Below, one piece after another: positions 34,601-47,200 of a DNA stretch of 64,000 bases (the stretch's first letter is position 1; every line of letters starts with the position of its first letter). Origin of the DNA: Megalopta genalis (taxonomy: Eukaryota; Arthropoda; Insecta; Hymenoptera; Halictidae); the NCBI RefSeq assembly GCF_051020955.1, contig NW_027476311.1, positions 231,001-295,000 of the forward strand. Reading direction: 5' to 3'. The notes beneath the pieces are model-generated. The model was given only the letters and a program-made list of their open reading frames with translations, did no database searches and was not told where the DNA came from. Both the position numbers and the translations under genes were made by a program.

Positions 34601-37600
34601 GGGCCTACTGGCCCTATTATTCAGGCCAACCTGAACCGCTCGGTCAGGGCACAAGACCTTTTTGTGCAATTCCTGGCCGAGCGGGGTGCCGGGTTGGCCG
34701 TAGCGGCGGAGCCGTACCGGGTCCCCGACCATCCACATTGGATGGGGGACTTGGACGGCTCCGTCGTTATAATATGGGCAGGCCGGCCGGGGTCCCCGGC
34801 GTGCTCCGTTATCGAGCGCGGCCGGGGATACCTGGCCGTTGACTGGGGCGGCACCGTGGTTGTGGCGATCTACGCACCTCCGAGGTGGTCCCTCGTGGAG
34901 TATGAACAGTATCTGGACGTGGTGGGGAGATGCGTCTCTCGCTGCCAGCCGCGTCCGGTGCTGGTCCTGGGGGACTTCAACGCCAAGTCTTCAGCTTGGG
35001 GTTCCCCCAAGACGGACCCGAGGGGCCGGGAGGTGCTTGATTGGGCGGCGGGACTCGGACTCTGTCTTCTAAACACGGGCTCGGTCCATACGTGCGTGCG
35101 GTATAACGGGGGGTCCATCGTTGACCTGTCATGGGCAACGCCCCCGGCCGTGCGCCGTATTACGGGGTGGAGGGTGGCGGAGGAGGTCGAGACGCTGTCC
35201 GACCACAGATACATTGTTCTCGGCCTCTCCGCCGCCCCATCGACGCCCCGACGTCGCCCCGCTGATGAGGGGTCGCCTCAGCCACGGTGGGCGCTGAAGC
35301 GCCTCGACCAGGACGCTCTGATGGCGGCAGCCCACGTCGTGGCCTGGCCGGCAACACCGGCAGGGCCAGTCGACGGGACAAGGGAGGCCCATTGGTTCCG
35401 GGGCGCAATGACGTCGATTTGCGACGTCGCCATGCCCCGGGCCAGGGTCTTCCCGAGGAAGGCGGTGTACTGGTGGTCGCGCGCGATAGCGGATTTACGC
35501 ACAGAGTGCGTCCGCGCGCGACGCCAGTACGCCCGCGCCCGTCGACGACGACGTTCCGACGTGGAGCTGGCTATCCAGCTGTATGGGCGATACAGGGAGA
35601 AGGTGGTCGCCCTGCAGCTGGCCATCAGGCAGGCGAAGAGCCAGGCCTGGCGCGACTTTCTCGGGTCTCTGAACCGAGATCCGTGGGGGCGCCCATACAA
35701 AATGGCGATGGGACGTTTACGTCCCTGGGCGCCCCCTCTGACGGAAAGCCTGGATCCGGGGATGCTCGGACGGGTCGTGGACGCGCTATTCCCCGTCAGC
35801 GGGGAGGCGTCCCGGCCCGTCCCTCAGCTAGAGGGACATGAGTGGTCCCCGGATCTGGAGGTCGCGCCGGAGGAAATGGCCGGGGTAGTCAAATGGCTTC
35901 GGGGCAAGAATACTGCCCCGGGGCCGGACGGTATCCCCGGCCGGGTCTGGTTGCTTGCCATGAGCGTCCTGGGCGGGAGGCTCAGAAGCCTCTTCTCCGG
36001 GCTCCTGAGGTCCGGGGTGTTCCCGGACCTCTGGAGGAGAAGTCGGATGGTCCTCTTAAAGAAGGATGGGAGGCCTGCGGATTCTCCCTCCGCGTACCGG
36101 CCCATTTGCCTCCTGGACGAGGTGGGCAAGATCTTTGAAAAGATCATTGCTGCCCGCCTCGCCAGGCACCTGTCCCGCGTTGGCCCCGATCTGGCGGACT
36201 GCCAGTTCGGCTTTCGGGAGGGGCGATCGACGGTCGACGCAATCGACCGTCTAAAGTCCCTCTCGGACAATGCCGTGGCACGGGGCGGGGTGTGTTTGGC
36301 GGTGTCGATGGACATCGTCAATGCATTTAACACCCTGCCCTGGTCCGCCATTAGGGAGGCCCTGGTTGAACACCAGGTGCCTCCCTATCTGAGGCGGGTG
36401 ATCGGGGCCTACCTGCGGGACAGGTGGGTGGAATACCCGGGCCGGTACGGGACGATACGGAGGGAAGTGGACTGCGGGGTCCCACAGGGGTCCGTGTTAG
36501 GACCACTCCTGTGGGACCTGGGATATAACGCAGTCCTGAGGGCCTCCCTGCCCGACGGTGCCACTGTCGTCTGCTATGCGGACGACACGTTAGTGGTCAC
36601 CGTCGGGGACACCTTCGAGAGGACCATCCGACGAGCGGAGGTTGCGGTGGCAGCCGTCGTCGCGAAGATCCACGATCTGGGGCTGAAGATGGCCCCGGAG
36701 AAGGCCGAGGCCGTCTGGTTTGGACGGCCTCGGTCGCGGCCACCGGCCGGATCGTGGATCTGGGTTGGAGGAGCCTGCGTCGAGGTGAAGTCCGAGATCA
36801 AGTATCTCGGACTGATCCTCGACAGCCACTGGAGATTCGGGGCGCATTTCGGCCGCCTCGTCCCCCGAGTTGAGAGGGCGGCGGCCTCGCTCGGCCGCCT
36901 GTTGCCCAATCTCGGGGGACCGGATAACATGGTGCGTCGCCTATACCTGGGCGTGGTGCGGTCCATGGCCTTGTACGGCGCCCCGATCTGGGGGACGTCC
37001 GCGAGGGCAAGCCGGCGCATCACTTTGTTGTTGCGCCGGCTTCAGAGGCAAATGGCCCTTCGCCTCATACGGGGTTACCGCACCGCGTCTACCGTGGCGG
37101 CGCTTGCTCTGGCGGGAGAAATTCCCTTCGAGCTGCAGGCGGCGATGCGCGCCTATGTCTATAGGCGCATATGCATCGCTGGCCGGGCTCGGGGGGACCC
37201 GCCGGAGCAGGAGGCGGTCGACGGCTTCGAACTCCAGGCCCGGGGACTAGCGCTCGCCAGATGGCGTGCGGAGCTTTGTTCCCATGCCGGCGAGCGCGTC
37301 CCTGGGGCTCTCCTGCCACACTTCACCTCGTGGCGGGAGAGGCGGTTTGGCAGGCTCACCTACCGTGCGACGCAGGTGTTCACCGGGCATGGCTGCTTCG
37401 GTGTGTACCTGTGTCGCATCGGTCGGGAAGCGACGACGGTGTGCCGCCACTGTGGCGCGGAGGAGGACTCGGCGCAGCATACACTGGAGGTATGCCCCGC
37501 CTTTTCAGTGCTGCGCCGAGTCCTAAGACGGGAAGTTGGTCGCGACCTCGCTCTCTCCAGCTTAGTTGGGGCCATGCTGGAGAGCCCAAGAAAATGGGCG

Positions 37601-37720
37601 GCAGCCATCGCCTTCTGCGAAGAGGTGATGCTGCAGAAGGAGGCTGCCGAGCGGGGTCGCCGTGAGCGGGGGGTGCGGCGTGTGCGCCCACGCCTAGAGC
37701 CCCCCTCCCCGAGCAGATGA
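34598..37720 (+). CDS. Retrotransposon ORF2 of copy 2 (intact)
   Basis: A 1,040-residue frame with the same length and domain order as copy 1: endonuclease motifs QANLNRS, AAEPY, GDFNA and SDH; reverse transcriptase motifs FGFREGRS, DIVNAFN, GVPQGSVLGP and YADD; and the terminal C-X2-C-X8-H-X4-C. Residue numbers are the same as in copy 1. About eleven substitutions separate the two, including I to M just before catalytic D572, G to R near 680 and H to R inside the zinc motif; none hits a catalytic residue. The frame is undamaged although the copy has lost its 5' end, so the insertion is recent. Expression would need an outside promoter and a start not coupled to ORF1. Confidence 0.92.
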   Translation: MGPTGPIIQANLNRSVRAQDLFVQFLAERGAGLAVAAEPYRVPDHPHWMGDLDGSVVIIWAGRPGSPACSVIERGRGYLAVDWGGTVVVAIYAPPRWSLVEYEQYLDVVGRCVSRCQPRPVLVLGDFNAKSSAWGSPKTDPRGREVLDWAAGLGLCLLNTGSVHTCVRYNGGSIVDLSWATPPAVRRITGWRVAEEVETLSDHRYIVLGLSAAPSTPRRRPADEGSPQPRWALKRLDQDALMAAAHVVAWPATPAGPVDGTREAHWFRGAMTSICDVAMPRARVFPRKAVYWWSRAIADLRTECVRARRQYARARRRRRSDVELAIQLYGRYREKVVALQLAIRQAKSQAWRDFLGSLNRDPWGRPYKMAMGRLRPWAPPLTESLDPGMLGRVVDALFPVSGEASRPVPQLEGHEWSPDLEVAPEEMAGVVKWLRGKNTAPGPDGIPGRVWLLAMSVLGGRLRSLFSGLLRSGVFPDLWRRSRMVLLKKDGRPADSPSAYRPICLLDEVGKIFEKIIAARLARHLSRVGPDLADCQFGFREGRSTVDAIDRLKSLSDNAVARGGVCLAVSMDIVNAFNTLPWSAIREALVEHQVPPYLRRVIGAYLRDRWVEYPGRYGTIRREVDCGVPQGSVLGPLLWDLGYNAVLRASLPDGATVVCYADDTLVVTVGDTFERTIRRAEVAVAAVVAKIHDLGLKMAPEKAEAVWFGRPRSRPPAGSWIWVGGACVEVKSEIKYLGLILDSHWRFGAHFGRLVPRVERAAASLGRLLPNLGGPDNMVRRLYLGVVRSMALYGAPIWGTSARASRRITLLLRRLQRQMALRLIRGYRTASTVAALALAGEIPFELQAAMRAYVYRRICIAGRARGDPPEQEAVDGFELQARGLALARWRAELCSHAGERVPGALLPHFTSWRERRFGRLTYRATQVFTGHGCFGVYLCRIGREATTVCRHCGAEEDSAQHTLEVCPAFSVLRRVLRREVGRDLALSSLVGAMLESPRKWAAAIAFCEEVMLQKEAAERGRRERGVRRVRPRLEPPSPSR

Positions 37721-38107
37721 GAATAGGCGGGCGGCGGGTGTACCAGATTAATGGTTTAATTGCCCGCCGCCCGCCAACCCCCCCCCCAACTGAAGCTGTC
37801 CTCCCCATAGTGGGAGTGACGAGGCGGTGTGGGGTGCGGTCCCCCGCACCGCCGAAGCAAGATGATTCATGGGGGGAGTATAAACCCCCCCCCCGGGACG
37901 CGGCCGGCCATCGCCATTCCATCCTGGTGGCCGGCCAGGCGAGGGGGAGCCGCGGTTGTGTTCTGTAAGAGTTCCCGTGGCTCCCCCGCTACTCGCCAGC
38001 GCCCTAGGCCGCCGTGGGGGTTTTAGCGGGTCAAAACCCGCACTACCCCCGCCCCGCCCCTCGGGCGGGACGGGGGTGTCTGACCAGCAGATTTCCCCCA
38101 CGTTAAA

Positions 38108-38108
<1 letters not shown>
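37721..38108 (+). other. Structured 3' UTR of copy 2
   Basis: Same 388-nt length as copy 1, with the 13-bp stem at 37726-37738 and 37763-37775. A base change in the loop (attaatggt for attactggt) breaks one pair of a small inner stem while the main stem is unchanged. Confidence 0.8.

Positions 38109-38140
<32 letters not shown>
38109..38140 (+). other. Poly(A) tail of copy 2
   Basis: An uninterrupted run of A, slightly longer than in copy 1. The following A at 38141 is ambiguous between tail and target-site duplication. Confidence 0.95.
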
Positions 38141-38143
<3 letters not shown>

Positions 38144-38154
38144 CGCGCTATGAT
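38141..38154 (+). repeat. Right target-site duplication of copy 2
   Basis: The sequence agacgcgctatgat follows the tail and runs on into the ordinary B-module. Confidence 0.9.
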
Positions 38155-41100
38155 GCAACAGACGAGCGATTGGAACGCCCGAATATTTTCAAAGTCCCAA
38201 CGTACCGATCAAGAGTAAAGTACCATTTTCCTACATTAGATTTCGTTCTAAATGCTTAATCCCTATGTAAAAACGTTAGTTAAGCAAGAATATCGTATTT
38301 TTAAAAAAATCTAATGATAGGATTTTCCAGAAAATTGAAAAAACCGAAAAATGTCAAGAGTAAAGTGCCATTTTCTGACATTAGATTTCGTTCTAAATGC
38401 TTAATCCCTATGTAGAAACGTTAGTTAAGCAAGAATATCGTACTTTTAAAAAAATCTAATGATAGGATTTTTCAGAAAATTGAAAAAACCGTAAAATGTC
38501 AAGAGTAAAGTGCCCTTATTTTAAACAATGTATCGTTCTAAATGCTTAATCCCTATGTAAAAAAGTTATTTAAGCAGGAATATGTTATTGAAAAAAATTA
38601 GAAAAATTTATTTTAGCCGTAAATCGAAAATAATGGATCGAGCGAATCGGTCGATTGCGCCGAGACGCGCTATGATGCAACAGACGAGCGATTGGAACGC
38701 CCGAATATTTTCAAAGTCCCAACGTACCGATCAAGAGTAAAGTACCATTTTCCTACATTAGATTTCGTTCTAAATGCTTAATCCCTATGTAAAAACGTTA
38801 GTTAAGCAAGAATATCGTATTTTTAAAAAAATCTAATGATAGGATTTTCCAGAAAATTGAAAAAACCGAAAAATGTCAAGAGTAAAGTGCCATTTTCTGA
38901 CATTAGATTTCGTTCTAAATGCTTAATCCCTATGTAGAAACGTTAGTTAAGCAAGAATATCGTATTTTTAAAAAAATCTAATGATAGGATTTTTCAGAAA
39001 ATTGAAAAAACCGTAAAATGTCAAGAGTAAAGTGCCCTTATTTTAAACAATGTATCGTTCTAAATGCTTAATCCCTATGTAAAAAAGTTATTTTAGCAGG
39101 AATATGTTATTGAAAAAAATTAGAAAAATTTATTTTAGCCGTAAATCGAAAATAATGGATCGAGCGAATCGGTCGATTGCGCCGAGACGCGCTATGATGC
39201 AACAGACGAGCGATTGGAACGCCCGAATATTTTCAAAGTCCCAACGTACCGATCAAGAGTAAAGTACCATTTTCCTACATTAGATTTCGTTCTAAATGCT
39301 TAATCCCTATGTAAAAACGTTAGTTAAGCAAGAATATCGTATTTTTAAAAAAATCTAATGATAGGATTTCCCAGAAAATTGAAAAAACCGAAAAATGTCA
39401 AGAGTAAAGTGCCATTTTCTGACATTAGATTTCGTTCTAAATGCTTAATCCCTATGTAGAAACGTTAGTTAAGCAAGAATATCGTATTTTTAAAAAAATC
39501 TAATGATAGGATTTTTCAGAAAATTGAAAAAACCGTAAAATGTCAAGAGTAAAGTGCCCTTATTTTAAACAATGTATCGTTCTAAATGCTTAATCCCTAT
39601 GTAAAAAAGTTATTTAAGCAGGAATATGTTATTGAAAAAAATTAGAAAAATTTATTTTAGCCGTAAATCGAAAATAATGGATCGAGCGAATCGGTCGATT
39701 GCGCCGAGACGCGCTATGATGCAACAGACGAGCGATTGGAACCCCCGAATATTTTCAAAGTCCCAACGTACCGATCAAGAGTAAAGTACCATTTTCCTAC
39801 ATTAGATTTCGTTCTAAATGCTTAATCCCTATGTAAAAACGTTAGTTAAGCAAGAATATCGTATTTTTAAAAAAATCTAATGATAGGATTTTCCAGAAAA
39901 TTGAAAAAACCGAAAAATGTCAAGAGTAAAGTGCCATTTTCTGACATTAGATTTCGTTCTAAATGCTTAATCCCTATGTAGAAACGTTAGTTAAGCAAGA
40001 ATATCGTATTTTTAAAAAAATCTAATGATAGGATTTTTCAGAAAATTGAAAAAACCGTAAAATGTCAAGAGTAAAGTGCCCTTATTTTAAACAATGTATC
40101 GTTCTAAATGCTTAATCCCTATGTAAAAAAGTTATTTTAGCAGGAATATGTCATTGAAAAAAATTAGAAAAATTTATTTTAGCCGTAAATCGAAAATAAT
40201 GGGGACACCGGAGCTGTTCGAAGCGCCGAGCGCGCCGCGTACGCCCGAATATTTTCAAAGTCCCAACGTACCGATCAAGAGTAAAGTACCATTTTCCTAC
40301 ATTAGATTTCGTTCTAAATGCTTAATCCCTATGTAAAAACGTTAGTTAAGCAAGAATATCGTATTTTTAAAAAAATCTAATGATAGGATTTTCCAGAAAA
40401 TTGAAAAAACCGAAAAATGTCAAGAGTAAAGTGCCATTTTCTGACATTAGATTTCGTTCTAAATGCTTAATCCCTATGTAGAAACGTTAGTTAAGCAAGA
40501 ATATCGTATTTTTAAAAAAATCTAATGATAGGATTTTTCAGAAAATTGAAAAAACCGTAAAATGTCAAGAGTAAAGTGCCCTTATTTTAAACAATGTATC
40601 GTTCTAAATGCTTAATCCCTATGTAAAAAAGTTATTTAAGCAGGAATATGTTATTGAAAAAAATTAGAAAAATTTATTTTAGCCGTAAATCGAAAATAAT
40701 GGATCGAGCGAATCGGTCGATTGCGCCGAGACGCGCTATGATGCAACAGACGAGCGATTGGAACGCCCGAATATTTTCAAAGTCCCAACGTACCGATCAA
40801 GAGTAAAGTACCATTTTCCTACATTAGATTTCGTTCTAAATGCTTAATCCCTATGTAAAAACGTTAGTTAAGCAAGAATATCGTATTTTTAAAAAAATCT
40901 AATGATAGGATTTTCCAGAAAATTGAAAAAACCGAAAAATGTCAAGAGTAAAGTGCCATTTTCTGACATTAGATTTCGTTCTAAATGCTTAATCCCTATG
41001 TAGAAACGTTAGTTAAGCAAGAATATCGTATTTTTAAAAAAATCTAATGATAGGATTTTTCAGAAAATTGAAAAAACCGTAAAATGTCAAGAGTAAAGTG

Positions 41101-44100
41101 CCCTTATTTTAAACAATGTATCGTTCTAAATGCTTAATCCCTATGTAAAAAAGTTATTTAAGCAGGAATATGTTATTGAAAAAAATTAGAAAAATTTATT
41201 TTAGCCGTAAATCGAAAATAATGGATCGAGCGAATCGGTCGATTGCGCCGAGACGCGCTATGATGCAACAGACGAGCGATTGGAACCCCCGAATATTTTC
41301 AAAGTCCCAACGTACCGATCAAGAGTAAAGTACCATTTTCCTACATTAGATTTCGTTCTAAATGCTTAATCCCTATGTAAAAACGTTAGTTAAGCAAGAA
41401 TATCGTATTTTTAAAAAAATCTAATGATAGGATTTTCCAGAAAATTGAAAAAACCGAAAAATGTCAAGAGTAAAGTGCCATTTTCTGACATTAGATTTCG
41501 TTCTAAATGCTTAATCCCTATGTAGAAACGTTAGTTAAGCAAGAATATCGTATTTTTAAAAAAATCTAATGATAGGATTTTTCAGAAAATTGAAAAAACC
41601 GTAAAATGTCAAGAGTAAAGTGCCCTTATTTTAAACAATGTATCGTTCTAAATGCTTAATCCCTATGTAAAAAAGTTATTTTAGCAGGAATATGTTATTG
41701 ATAAAAATTAGAAAAATTTATTTTAGCCGTAAATCGAAAATAATGGGGACACCGGAGCTGTTCGAAGCGCCGAGCGCGCCGCGTACGCCCGAATATTTTC
41801 AAAGTCCCAACGTACCGATCAAGAGTAAAGTACCATTTTCCTACATTAGATTTCGTTCTAAATGCTTAATCCCTATGTAAAAACGTTAGTTAAGCAAGAA
41901 TATCGTATTTTTAAAAAAATCTAATGATAGGATTTTCCAGAAAATTGAAAAAACCGAAAAATGTCAAGAGTAAAGTGCCATTTTCTGACATTAGATTTCG
42001 TTCTAAATGCTTAATCCCTATGTAGAAACGTTAGTTAAGCAAGAATATCGTATTTTTAAAAAAATCTAATGATAGGATTTTTCAGAAAATTGAAAAAACC
42101 GTAAAATGTCAAGAGTAAAGTGCCCTTACTTTAAACAATGTATCGTTCTAAATGCTTAATCCCTATGTAAAAAAGTTATTTAAGCAGGAATATGTTATTG
42201 AAAAAAATTAGAAAAATTTATTTTAGCCGTAAATCGAAAATAATGGATCGAGCGAATCGGTCGATTGCGCCGAGACGCGCTATGATGCAACAGACGAGCG
42301 ATTGGAACGCCCGAATATTTTCAAAGTCCCAACGTACCGATCAAGAGTAAAGTACCATTTTCCTACATTAGATTTCGTTCTAAATGCTTAATCCCTATGT
42401 AAAAACGTTAGTTAAGCAAGAATATCGTATTTTTAAAAAAATCTAATGATAGGATTTTCCAGAAAATTGAAAAAACCGAAAAATGTCAAGAGTAAAGTGC
42501 CATTTTCTGACATTAGATTTCGTTCTAAATGCTTAATCCCTATGTAGAAACGTTAGTTAAGCAAGAATATCGTATTTTTAAAAAAATCTAATGATAGGAT
42601 TTTTCAGAAAATTGAAAAAACCGTAAAATGTCAAGAGTAAAGTGCCCTTATTTTAAACAATGTATCGTTCTAAATGCTTAATCCCTATGTAAAAAAGTTA
42701 TTTAAGCAGGAATATGTTATTGAAAAAAATTAGAAAAATTTATTTTAGCCGTAAATCGAAAATAATGGATCGAGCGAATCGGTCGATTGCGCCGAGACGC
42801 GCTATGATGCAACAGACGAGCGATTGGAACGCCCGAATATTTTCAAAGTCCCAACGTACCGATCAAGAGTAAAGTACCATTTTCCTACATTACATTTCGT
42901 TCTAAATGCTTAATCCCTATGTAAAAACGTTAGTTAAGCAAGAATATCGTATTTTTAAAAAAATCTAATGATAGGATTTTCCAGAAAATTGAAAAAACCG
43001 AAAAATGTCAAGAGTAAAGTGCCATTTTCTGACATTAGATTTCGTTCTAAATGCTTAATCCCTATGTAGAAACGTTAGTTAAGCAAGAATATCGTATTTT
43101 TAAAAAAATCTAATGATAGGATTTTTCAGAAAATTGAAAAAACCGTAAAATGTCAAGAGTAAAGTGCCCTTATTTTAAACAATGTATCGTTCTAAATGCT
43201 TAATCCCTATGTAAAAAAGTTATTTTAGCAGGAATATGTTATTGAAAAAAATTAGAAAAATTTATTTTAGCCGTAAATCGAAAATAATGGATCGAGCGAA
43301 TCGGTCGATTGCGCCGAGACGCGCTATGATGCAACAGACGAGCGATTGGAACGCCCGAATATTTTCAAAGTCCCAACGTACCGATCAAGAGTAAAGTACC
43401 ATTTTCCTACATTAGATTTCGTTCTAAATGCTTAATCCCTATGTAAAAACGTTAGTTAAGCAAGAATATCGTATTTTTAAAAAAATCTAATGATAGGATT
43501 TTCCAGAAAATTGAAAAAACCGAAAAATGTCAAGAGTAAAGTGCCATTTTCTGACATTAGATTTCGTTCTAAATGCTTAATCCCTATGTAGAAACGTTAG
43601 TTAAGCAAGAATATCGTATTTTTAAAAAAATCTAATGATAGGATTTTTCAGAAAATTGAAAAAACCGTAAAATGTCAAGAGTAAAGTGCCCTTATTTTAA
43701 ACAATGTATCGTTCTAAATGCTTAATCCCTATGTAAAAAAGTTATTTTAGCAGGAATATGTTATTGAAAAAAATTAGAAAAATTTATTTTAGCCGTAAAT
43801 CGAAAATAATGGGGACACCGGAGCTGTTCGAAGCGCCGAGCGCGCCGCGTACGCCCGAATATTTTCAAAGTCCCAACGTACCGATCAAGAGTAAAGTACC
43901 ATTTTCCTACATTAGATTTCGTTCTAAATGCTTAATCCCTATGTAAAAACGTTAGTTAAGCAAGAATATCGTATTTTTAAAAAAATCTAATGATAGGATT
44001 TTCCAGAAAATTGAAAAAACCGAAAAATGTCAAGAGTAAAGTGCCATTTTCTGACATTAGATTTCGTTCTAAATGCTTAATCCCTATGTAGAAACGTTAG

Positions 44101-46823
44101 TTAAGCAAGAATATCGTATTTTTAAAAAAATCTAATGATAGGATTTTTCAGAAAATTGAAAAAACCGTAAAATGTCAAGAGTAAAGTGCCCTTATTTTAA
44201 ACAATGTATCGTTCTAAATGCTTAATCCCTATGTAAAAAAGTTATTTAAGCAGGAATATGTTATTGAAAAAAATTAGAAAAATTTATTTTAGCCGTAAAT
44301 CGAAAATAATGGATCGAGCGAATCGGTCGATTGCGCCGAGACGCGCTATGATGCAACAGACGAGCGATTGGAACGCCCGAATATTTTCAAAGTCCCAACG
44401 TACCGATCAAGAGTAAAGTACCATTTTCCTACATTAGATTTCGTTCTAAATGCTTAATCCCTATGTAAAAACGTTAGTTAAGCAAGAATATCGTATTTTT
44501 AAAAAAATCTAATGATAGGATTTTCCAGAAAATTGAAAAAACCGAAAAATGTCAAGAGTAAAGTGCCATTTTCTGACATTAGATTTCGTTCTAAATGCTT
44601 AATCCCTATGTAGAAACGTTAGTTAAGCAAGAATATCGTATTTTTAAAAAAATCTAATGATAGGATTTTTCAGAAAATTGAAAAAACCGTAAAATGTCAA
44701 GAGTAAAGTGCCCTTATTTTAAACAATGTATCGTTCTAAATGCTTAATCCCTATGTAAAAAAGTTATTTTAGCAGGAATATGTTATTGAAAAAAATTAGA
44801 AAAATTTATTTTAGCCGTAAATCGAAAATAATGGGGACACCGGAGCTGTTCGAAGCGCCGAGCGCGCCGCGTACGCCCGAATATTTTCAAAGTCCCAACG
44901 TACCGATCAAGAGTAAAGTACCATTTTCCTACATTAGATTTCGTTCTAAATGCTTAATCCCTATGTAAAAACGTTAGTTAAGCAAGAATATCGTATTTTT
45001 AAAAAAATCTAATGATAGGATTTTCCAGAAAATTGAAAAAACCGAAAAATGTCAAGAGTAAAGTGCCATTTTCTGACATTAGATTTCGTTCTAAATGCTT
45101 AATCCCTATGTAGAAACGTTAGTTAAGCAAGAATATCGTATTTTTAAAAAAATCTAATGATAGGATTTTTCAGAAAATTGAAAAAACCGTAAAATGTCAA
45201 GAGTAAAGTGCCCTTATTTTAAACAATGTATCGTTCTAAATGCTTAATCCCTATGTAAAAAAGTTATTTTAGCAGGAATATGTTATTGAAAAAAATTAGA
45301 AAAATTTATTTTAGCCGTAAATCGAAAATAATGGGGACACCGGAGCTGTTCGAAGCGCCGAGCGCGCCGCGTACGCCCGAATATTTTCAAAGTCCCAACG
45401 TACCGATCAAGAGTAAAGTACCATTTTCCTACATTAGATTTCGTTCTAAATGCTTAATCCCTATGTAAAAACGTTAGTTAAGCAAGAATATCGTATTTTT
45501 AAAAAAATCTAATGATAGGATTTTCCAGAAAATTGAAAAAACCGAAAAATGTCAAGAGTAAAGTGCCATTTTCTGACATTAGATTTCGTTCTAAATGCTT
45601 AATCCCTATGTAGAAACGTTAGTTAAGCAAGAATATCGTATTTTTAAAAAAATCTAATGATAGGATTTTTCAGAAAATTGAAAAAACCGTAAAATGTCAA
45701 GAGTAAAGTGCCCTTATTTTAAACAATGTATCGTTCTAAATGCTTAATCCCTATGTAAAAAAGTTATTTAAGCAGGAATATGTTATTGAAAAAAATTAGA
45801 AAAATTTATTTTAGCCGTAAATCGAAAATAATGGATCGAGCGAATCGGTCGATTGCGCCGAGACGCGCTATGATGCAACAGACGAGCGATTGGAACGCCC
45901 GAATATTTTCAAAGTCCCAACGTACCGATCAAGAGTAAAGTACCATTTTCCTACATTAGATTTCGTTCTAAATGCTTAATCCCTATGTAAAAACGTTAGT
46001 TAAGCAAGAATATCGTATTTTTAAAAAAATCTAATGATAGGATTTTCCAGAAAATTGAAAAAACCGAAAAATGTCAAGAGTAAAGTGCCATTTTCTGACA
46101 TTAGATTTCGTTCTAAATGCTTAATCCCTATGTAGAAACGTTAGTTAAGCAAGAATATCGTATTTTTAAAAAAATCTAATGATAGGATTTTTCAGAAAAT
46201 TGAAAAAACCGTAAAATGTCAAGAGTAAAGTGCCCTTATTTTAAACAATGTATCGTTCTAAATGCTTAATCCCTATGTAAAAAAGTTATTTTAGCAGGAA
46301 TATGTTATTGAAAAAAATTAGAAAAATTTATTTTAGCCGTAAATCGAAAATAATGGATCGAGCGAATCGGTCGATTGCGCCGAGACGCGCTATGATGCAA
46401 CAGACGAGCGATTGGAACGCCCGAATATTTTCAAAGTCCCAACGTACCGATCAAGAGTAAAGTACCATTTTCCTACATTAGATTTCGTTCTAAATGCTTA
46501 ATCCCTATGTAAAAACGTTAGTTAAGCAAGAATATCGTATTTTTAAAAAAATCTAATGATAGGATTTCCCAGAAAATTGAAAAAACCGAAAAATGTCAAG
46601 AGTAAAGTGCCATTTTCTGACATTAGATTTCGTTCTAAATGCTTAATCCCTATGTAGAAACGTTAGTTAAGCAAGAATATCGTATTTTTAAAAAAATCTA
46701 ATGATAGGATTTTTCAGAAAATTGAAAAAACCGTAAAATGTCAAGAGTAAAGTGCCCTTATTTTAAACAATGTATCGTTCTAAATGCTTAATCCCTATGT
46801 AAAAAAGTTATTTAAGCAGGAAT

Positions 46824-47200
46824 ATGTTATTGAAAAAAATTAGAAAAATTTATTTTAGCCGTAAATCGAAAATAATGGATCGAGCGAATCGGTCGATTGC
46901 GCCGAGACGCGCTATGATGCAACAGACGAGCGATTGGAACCCCCGAATATTTTCAAAGTCCCAACGTACCGATCAAGAGTAAAGTACCATTTTCCTACAT
47001 TAGATTTCGTTCTAAATGCTTAATCCCTATGTAGAAACGTTAGTTAAGCAAGAATATCGTATTTTTAAAAAAATCTAATGATAGGATTTTTCAGAAAATT
47101 GAAAAAACCGTAAAATGTCAAGAGTAAAGTGCCCTTATTTTACACAATGTATCGTTCTAAATGCTTAATCCCTATGTAAAAAAGTTATTTTAGCAGGAAT
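46824..47200. repeat. 377-bp short B monomer
   Basis: A B monomer lacking one 145-bp subunit. Unlike the copies at about 12.1 and 22.2 kb it keeps gatttcg at the fusion, so the deletion probably arose separately. Its module has the ccccc 3' variant. Confidence 0.83.

Larger units (their letters stand above)
34158..38140 (+). mobile_element. Satellite-inserted R1-clade retrotransposon, copy 2 (5'-truncated)
   Basis: This 3,983-bp copy of the same family begins at the point equivalent to 8094 of copy 1, within ORF1 codon 555. It lacks the 5' UTR, the candidate ribozyme and most of ORF1. ORF2, the 3' UTR and the poly(A) tail are complete. It sits at the same B-module position and orientation as copy 1. 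5' truncation is the usual outcome of incomplete target-primed reverse transcription. Because its 5' end differs from copy 1, it is a separate integration and not a copy spread by array duplication. Confidence 0.95.

Noticed and set aside
6004..38140. Copy 2 as a duplicate of copy 1 spread by array amplification
   Set aside because: Copy 2 is 5'-truncated right at the target-site duplication, has a slightly longer duplication and tail, and lies in a different monomer context, so it is a separate integration.
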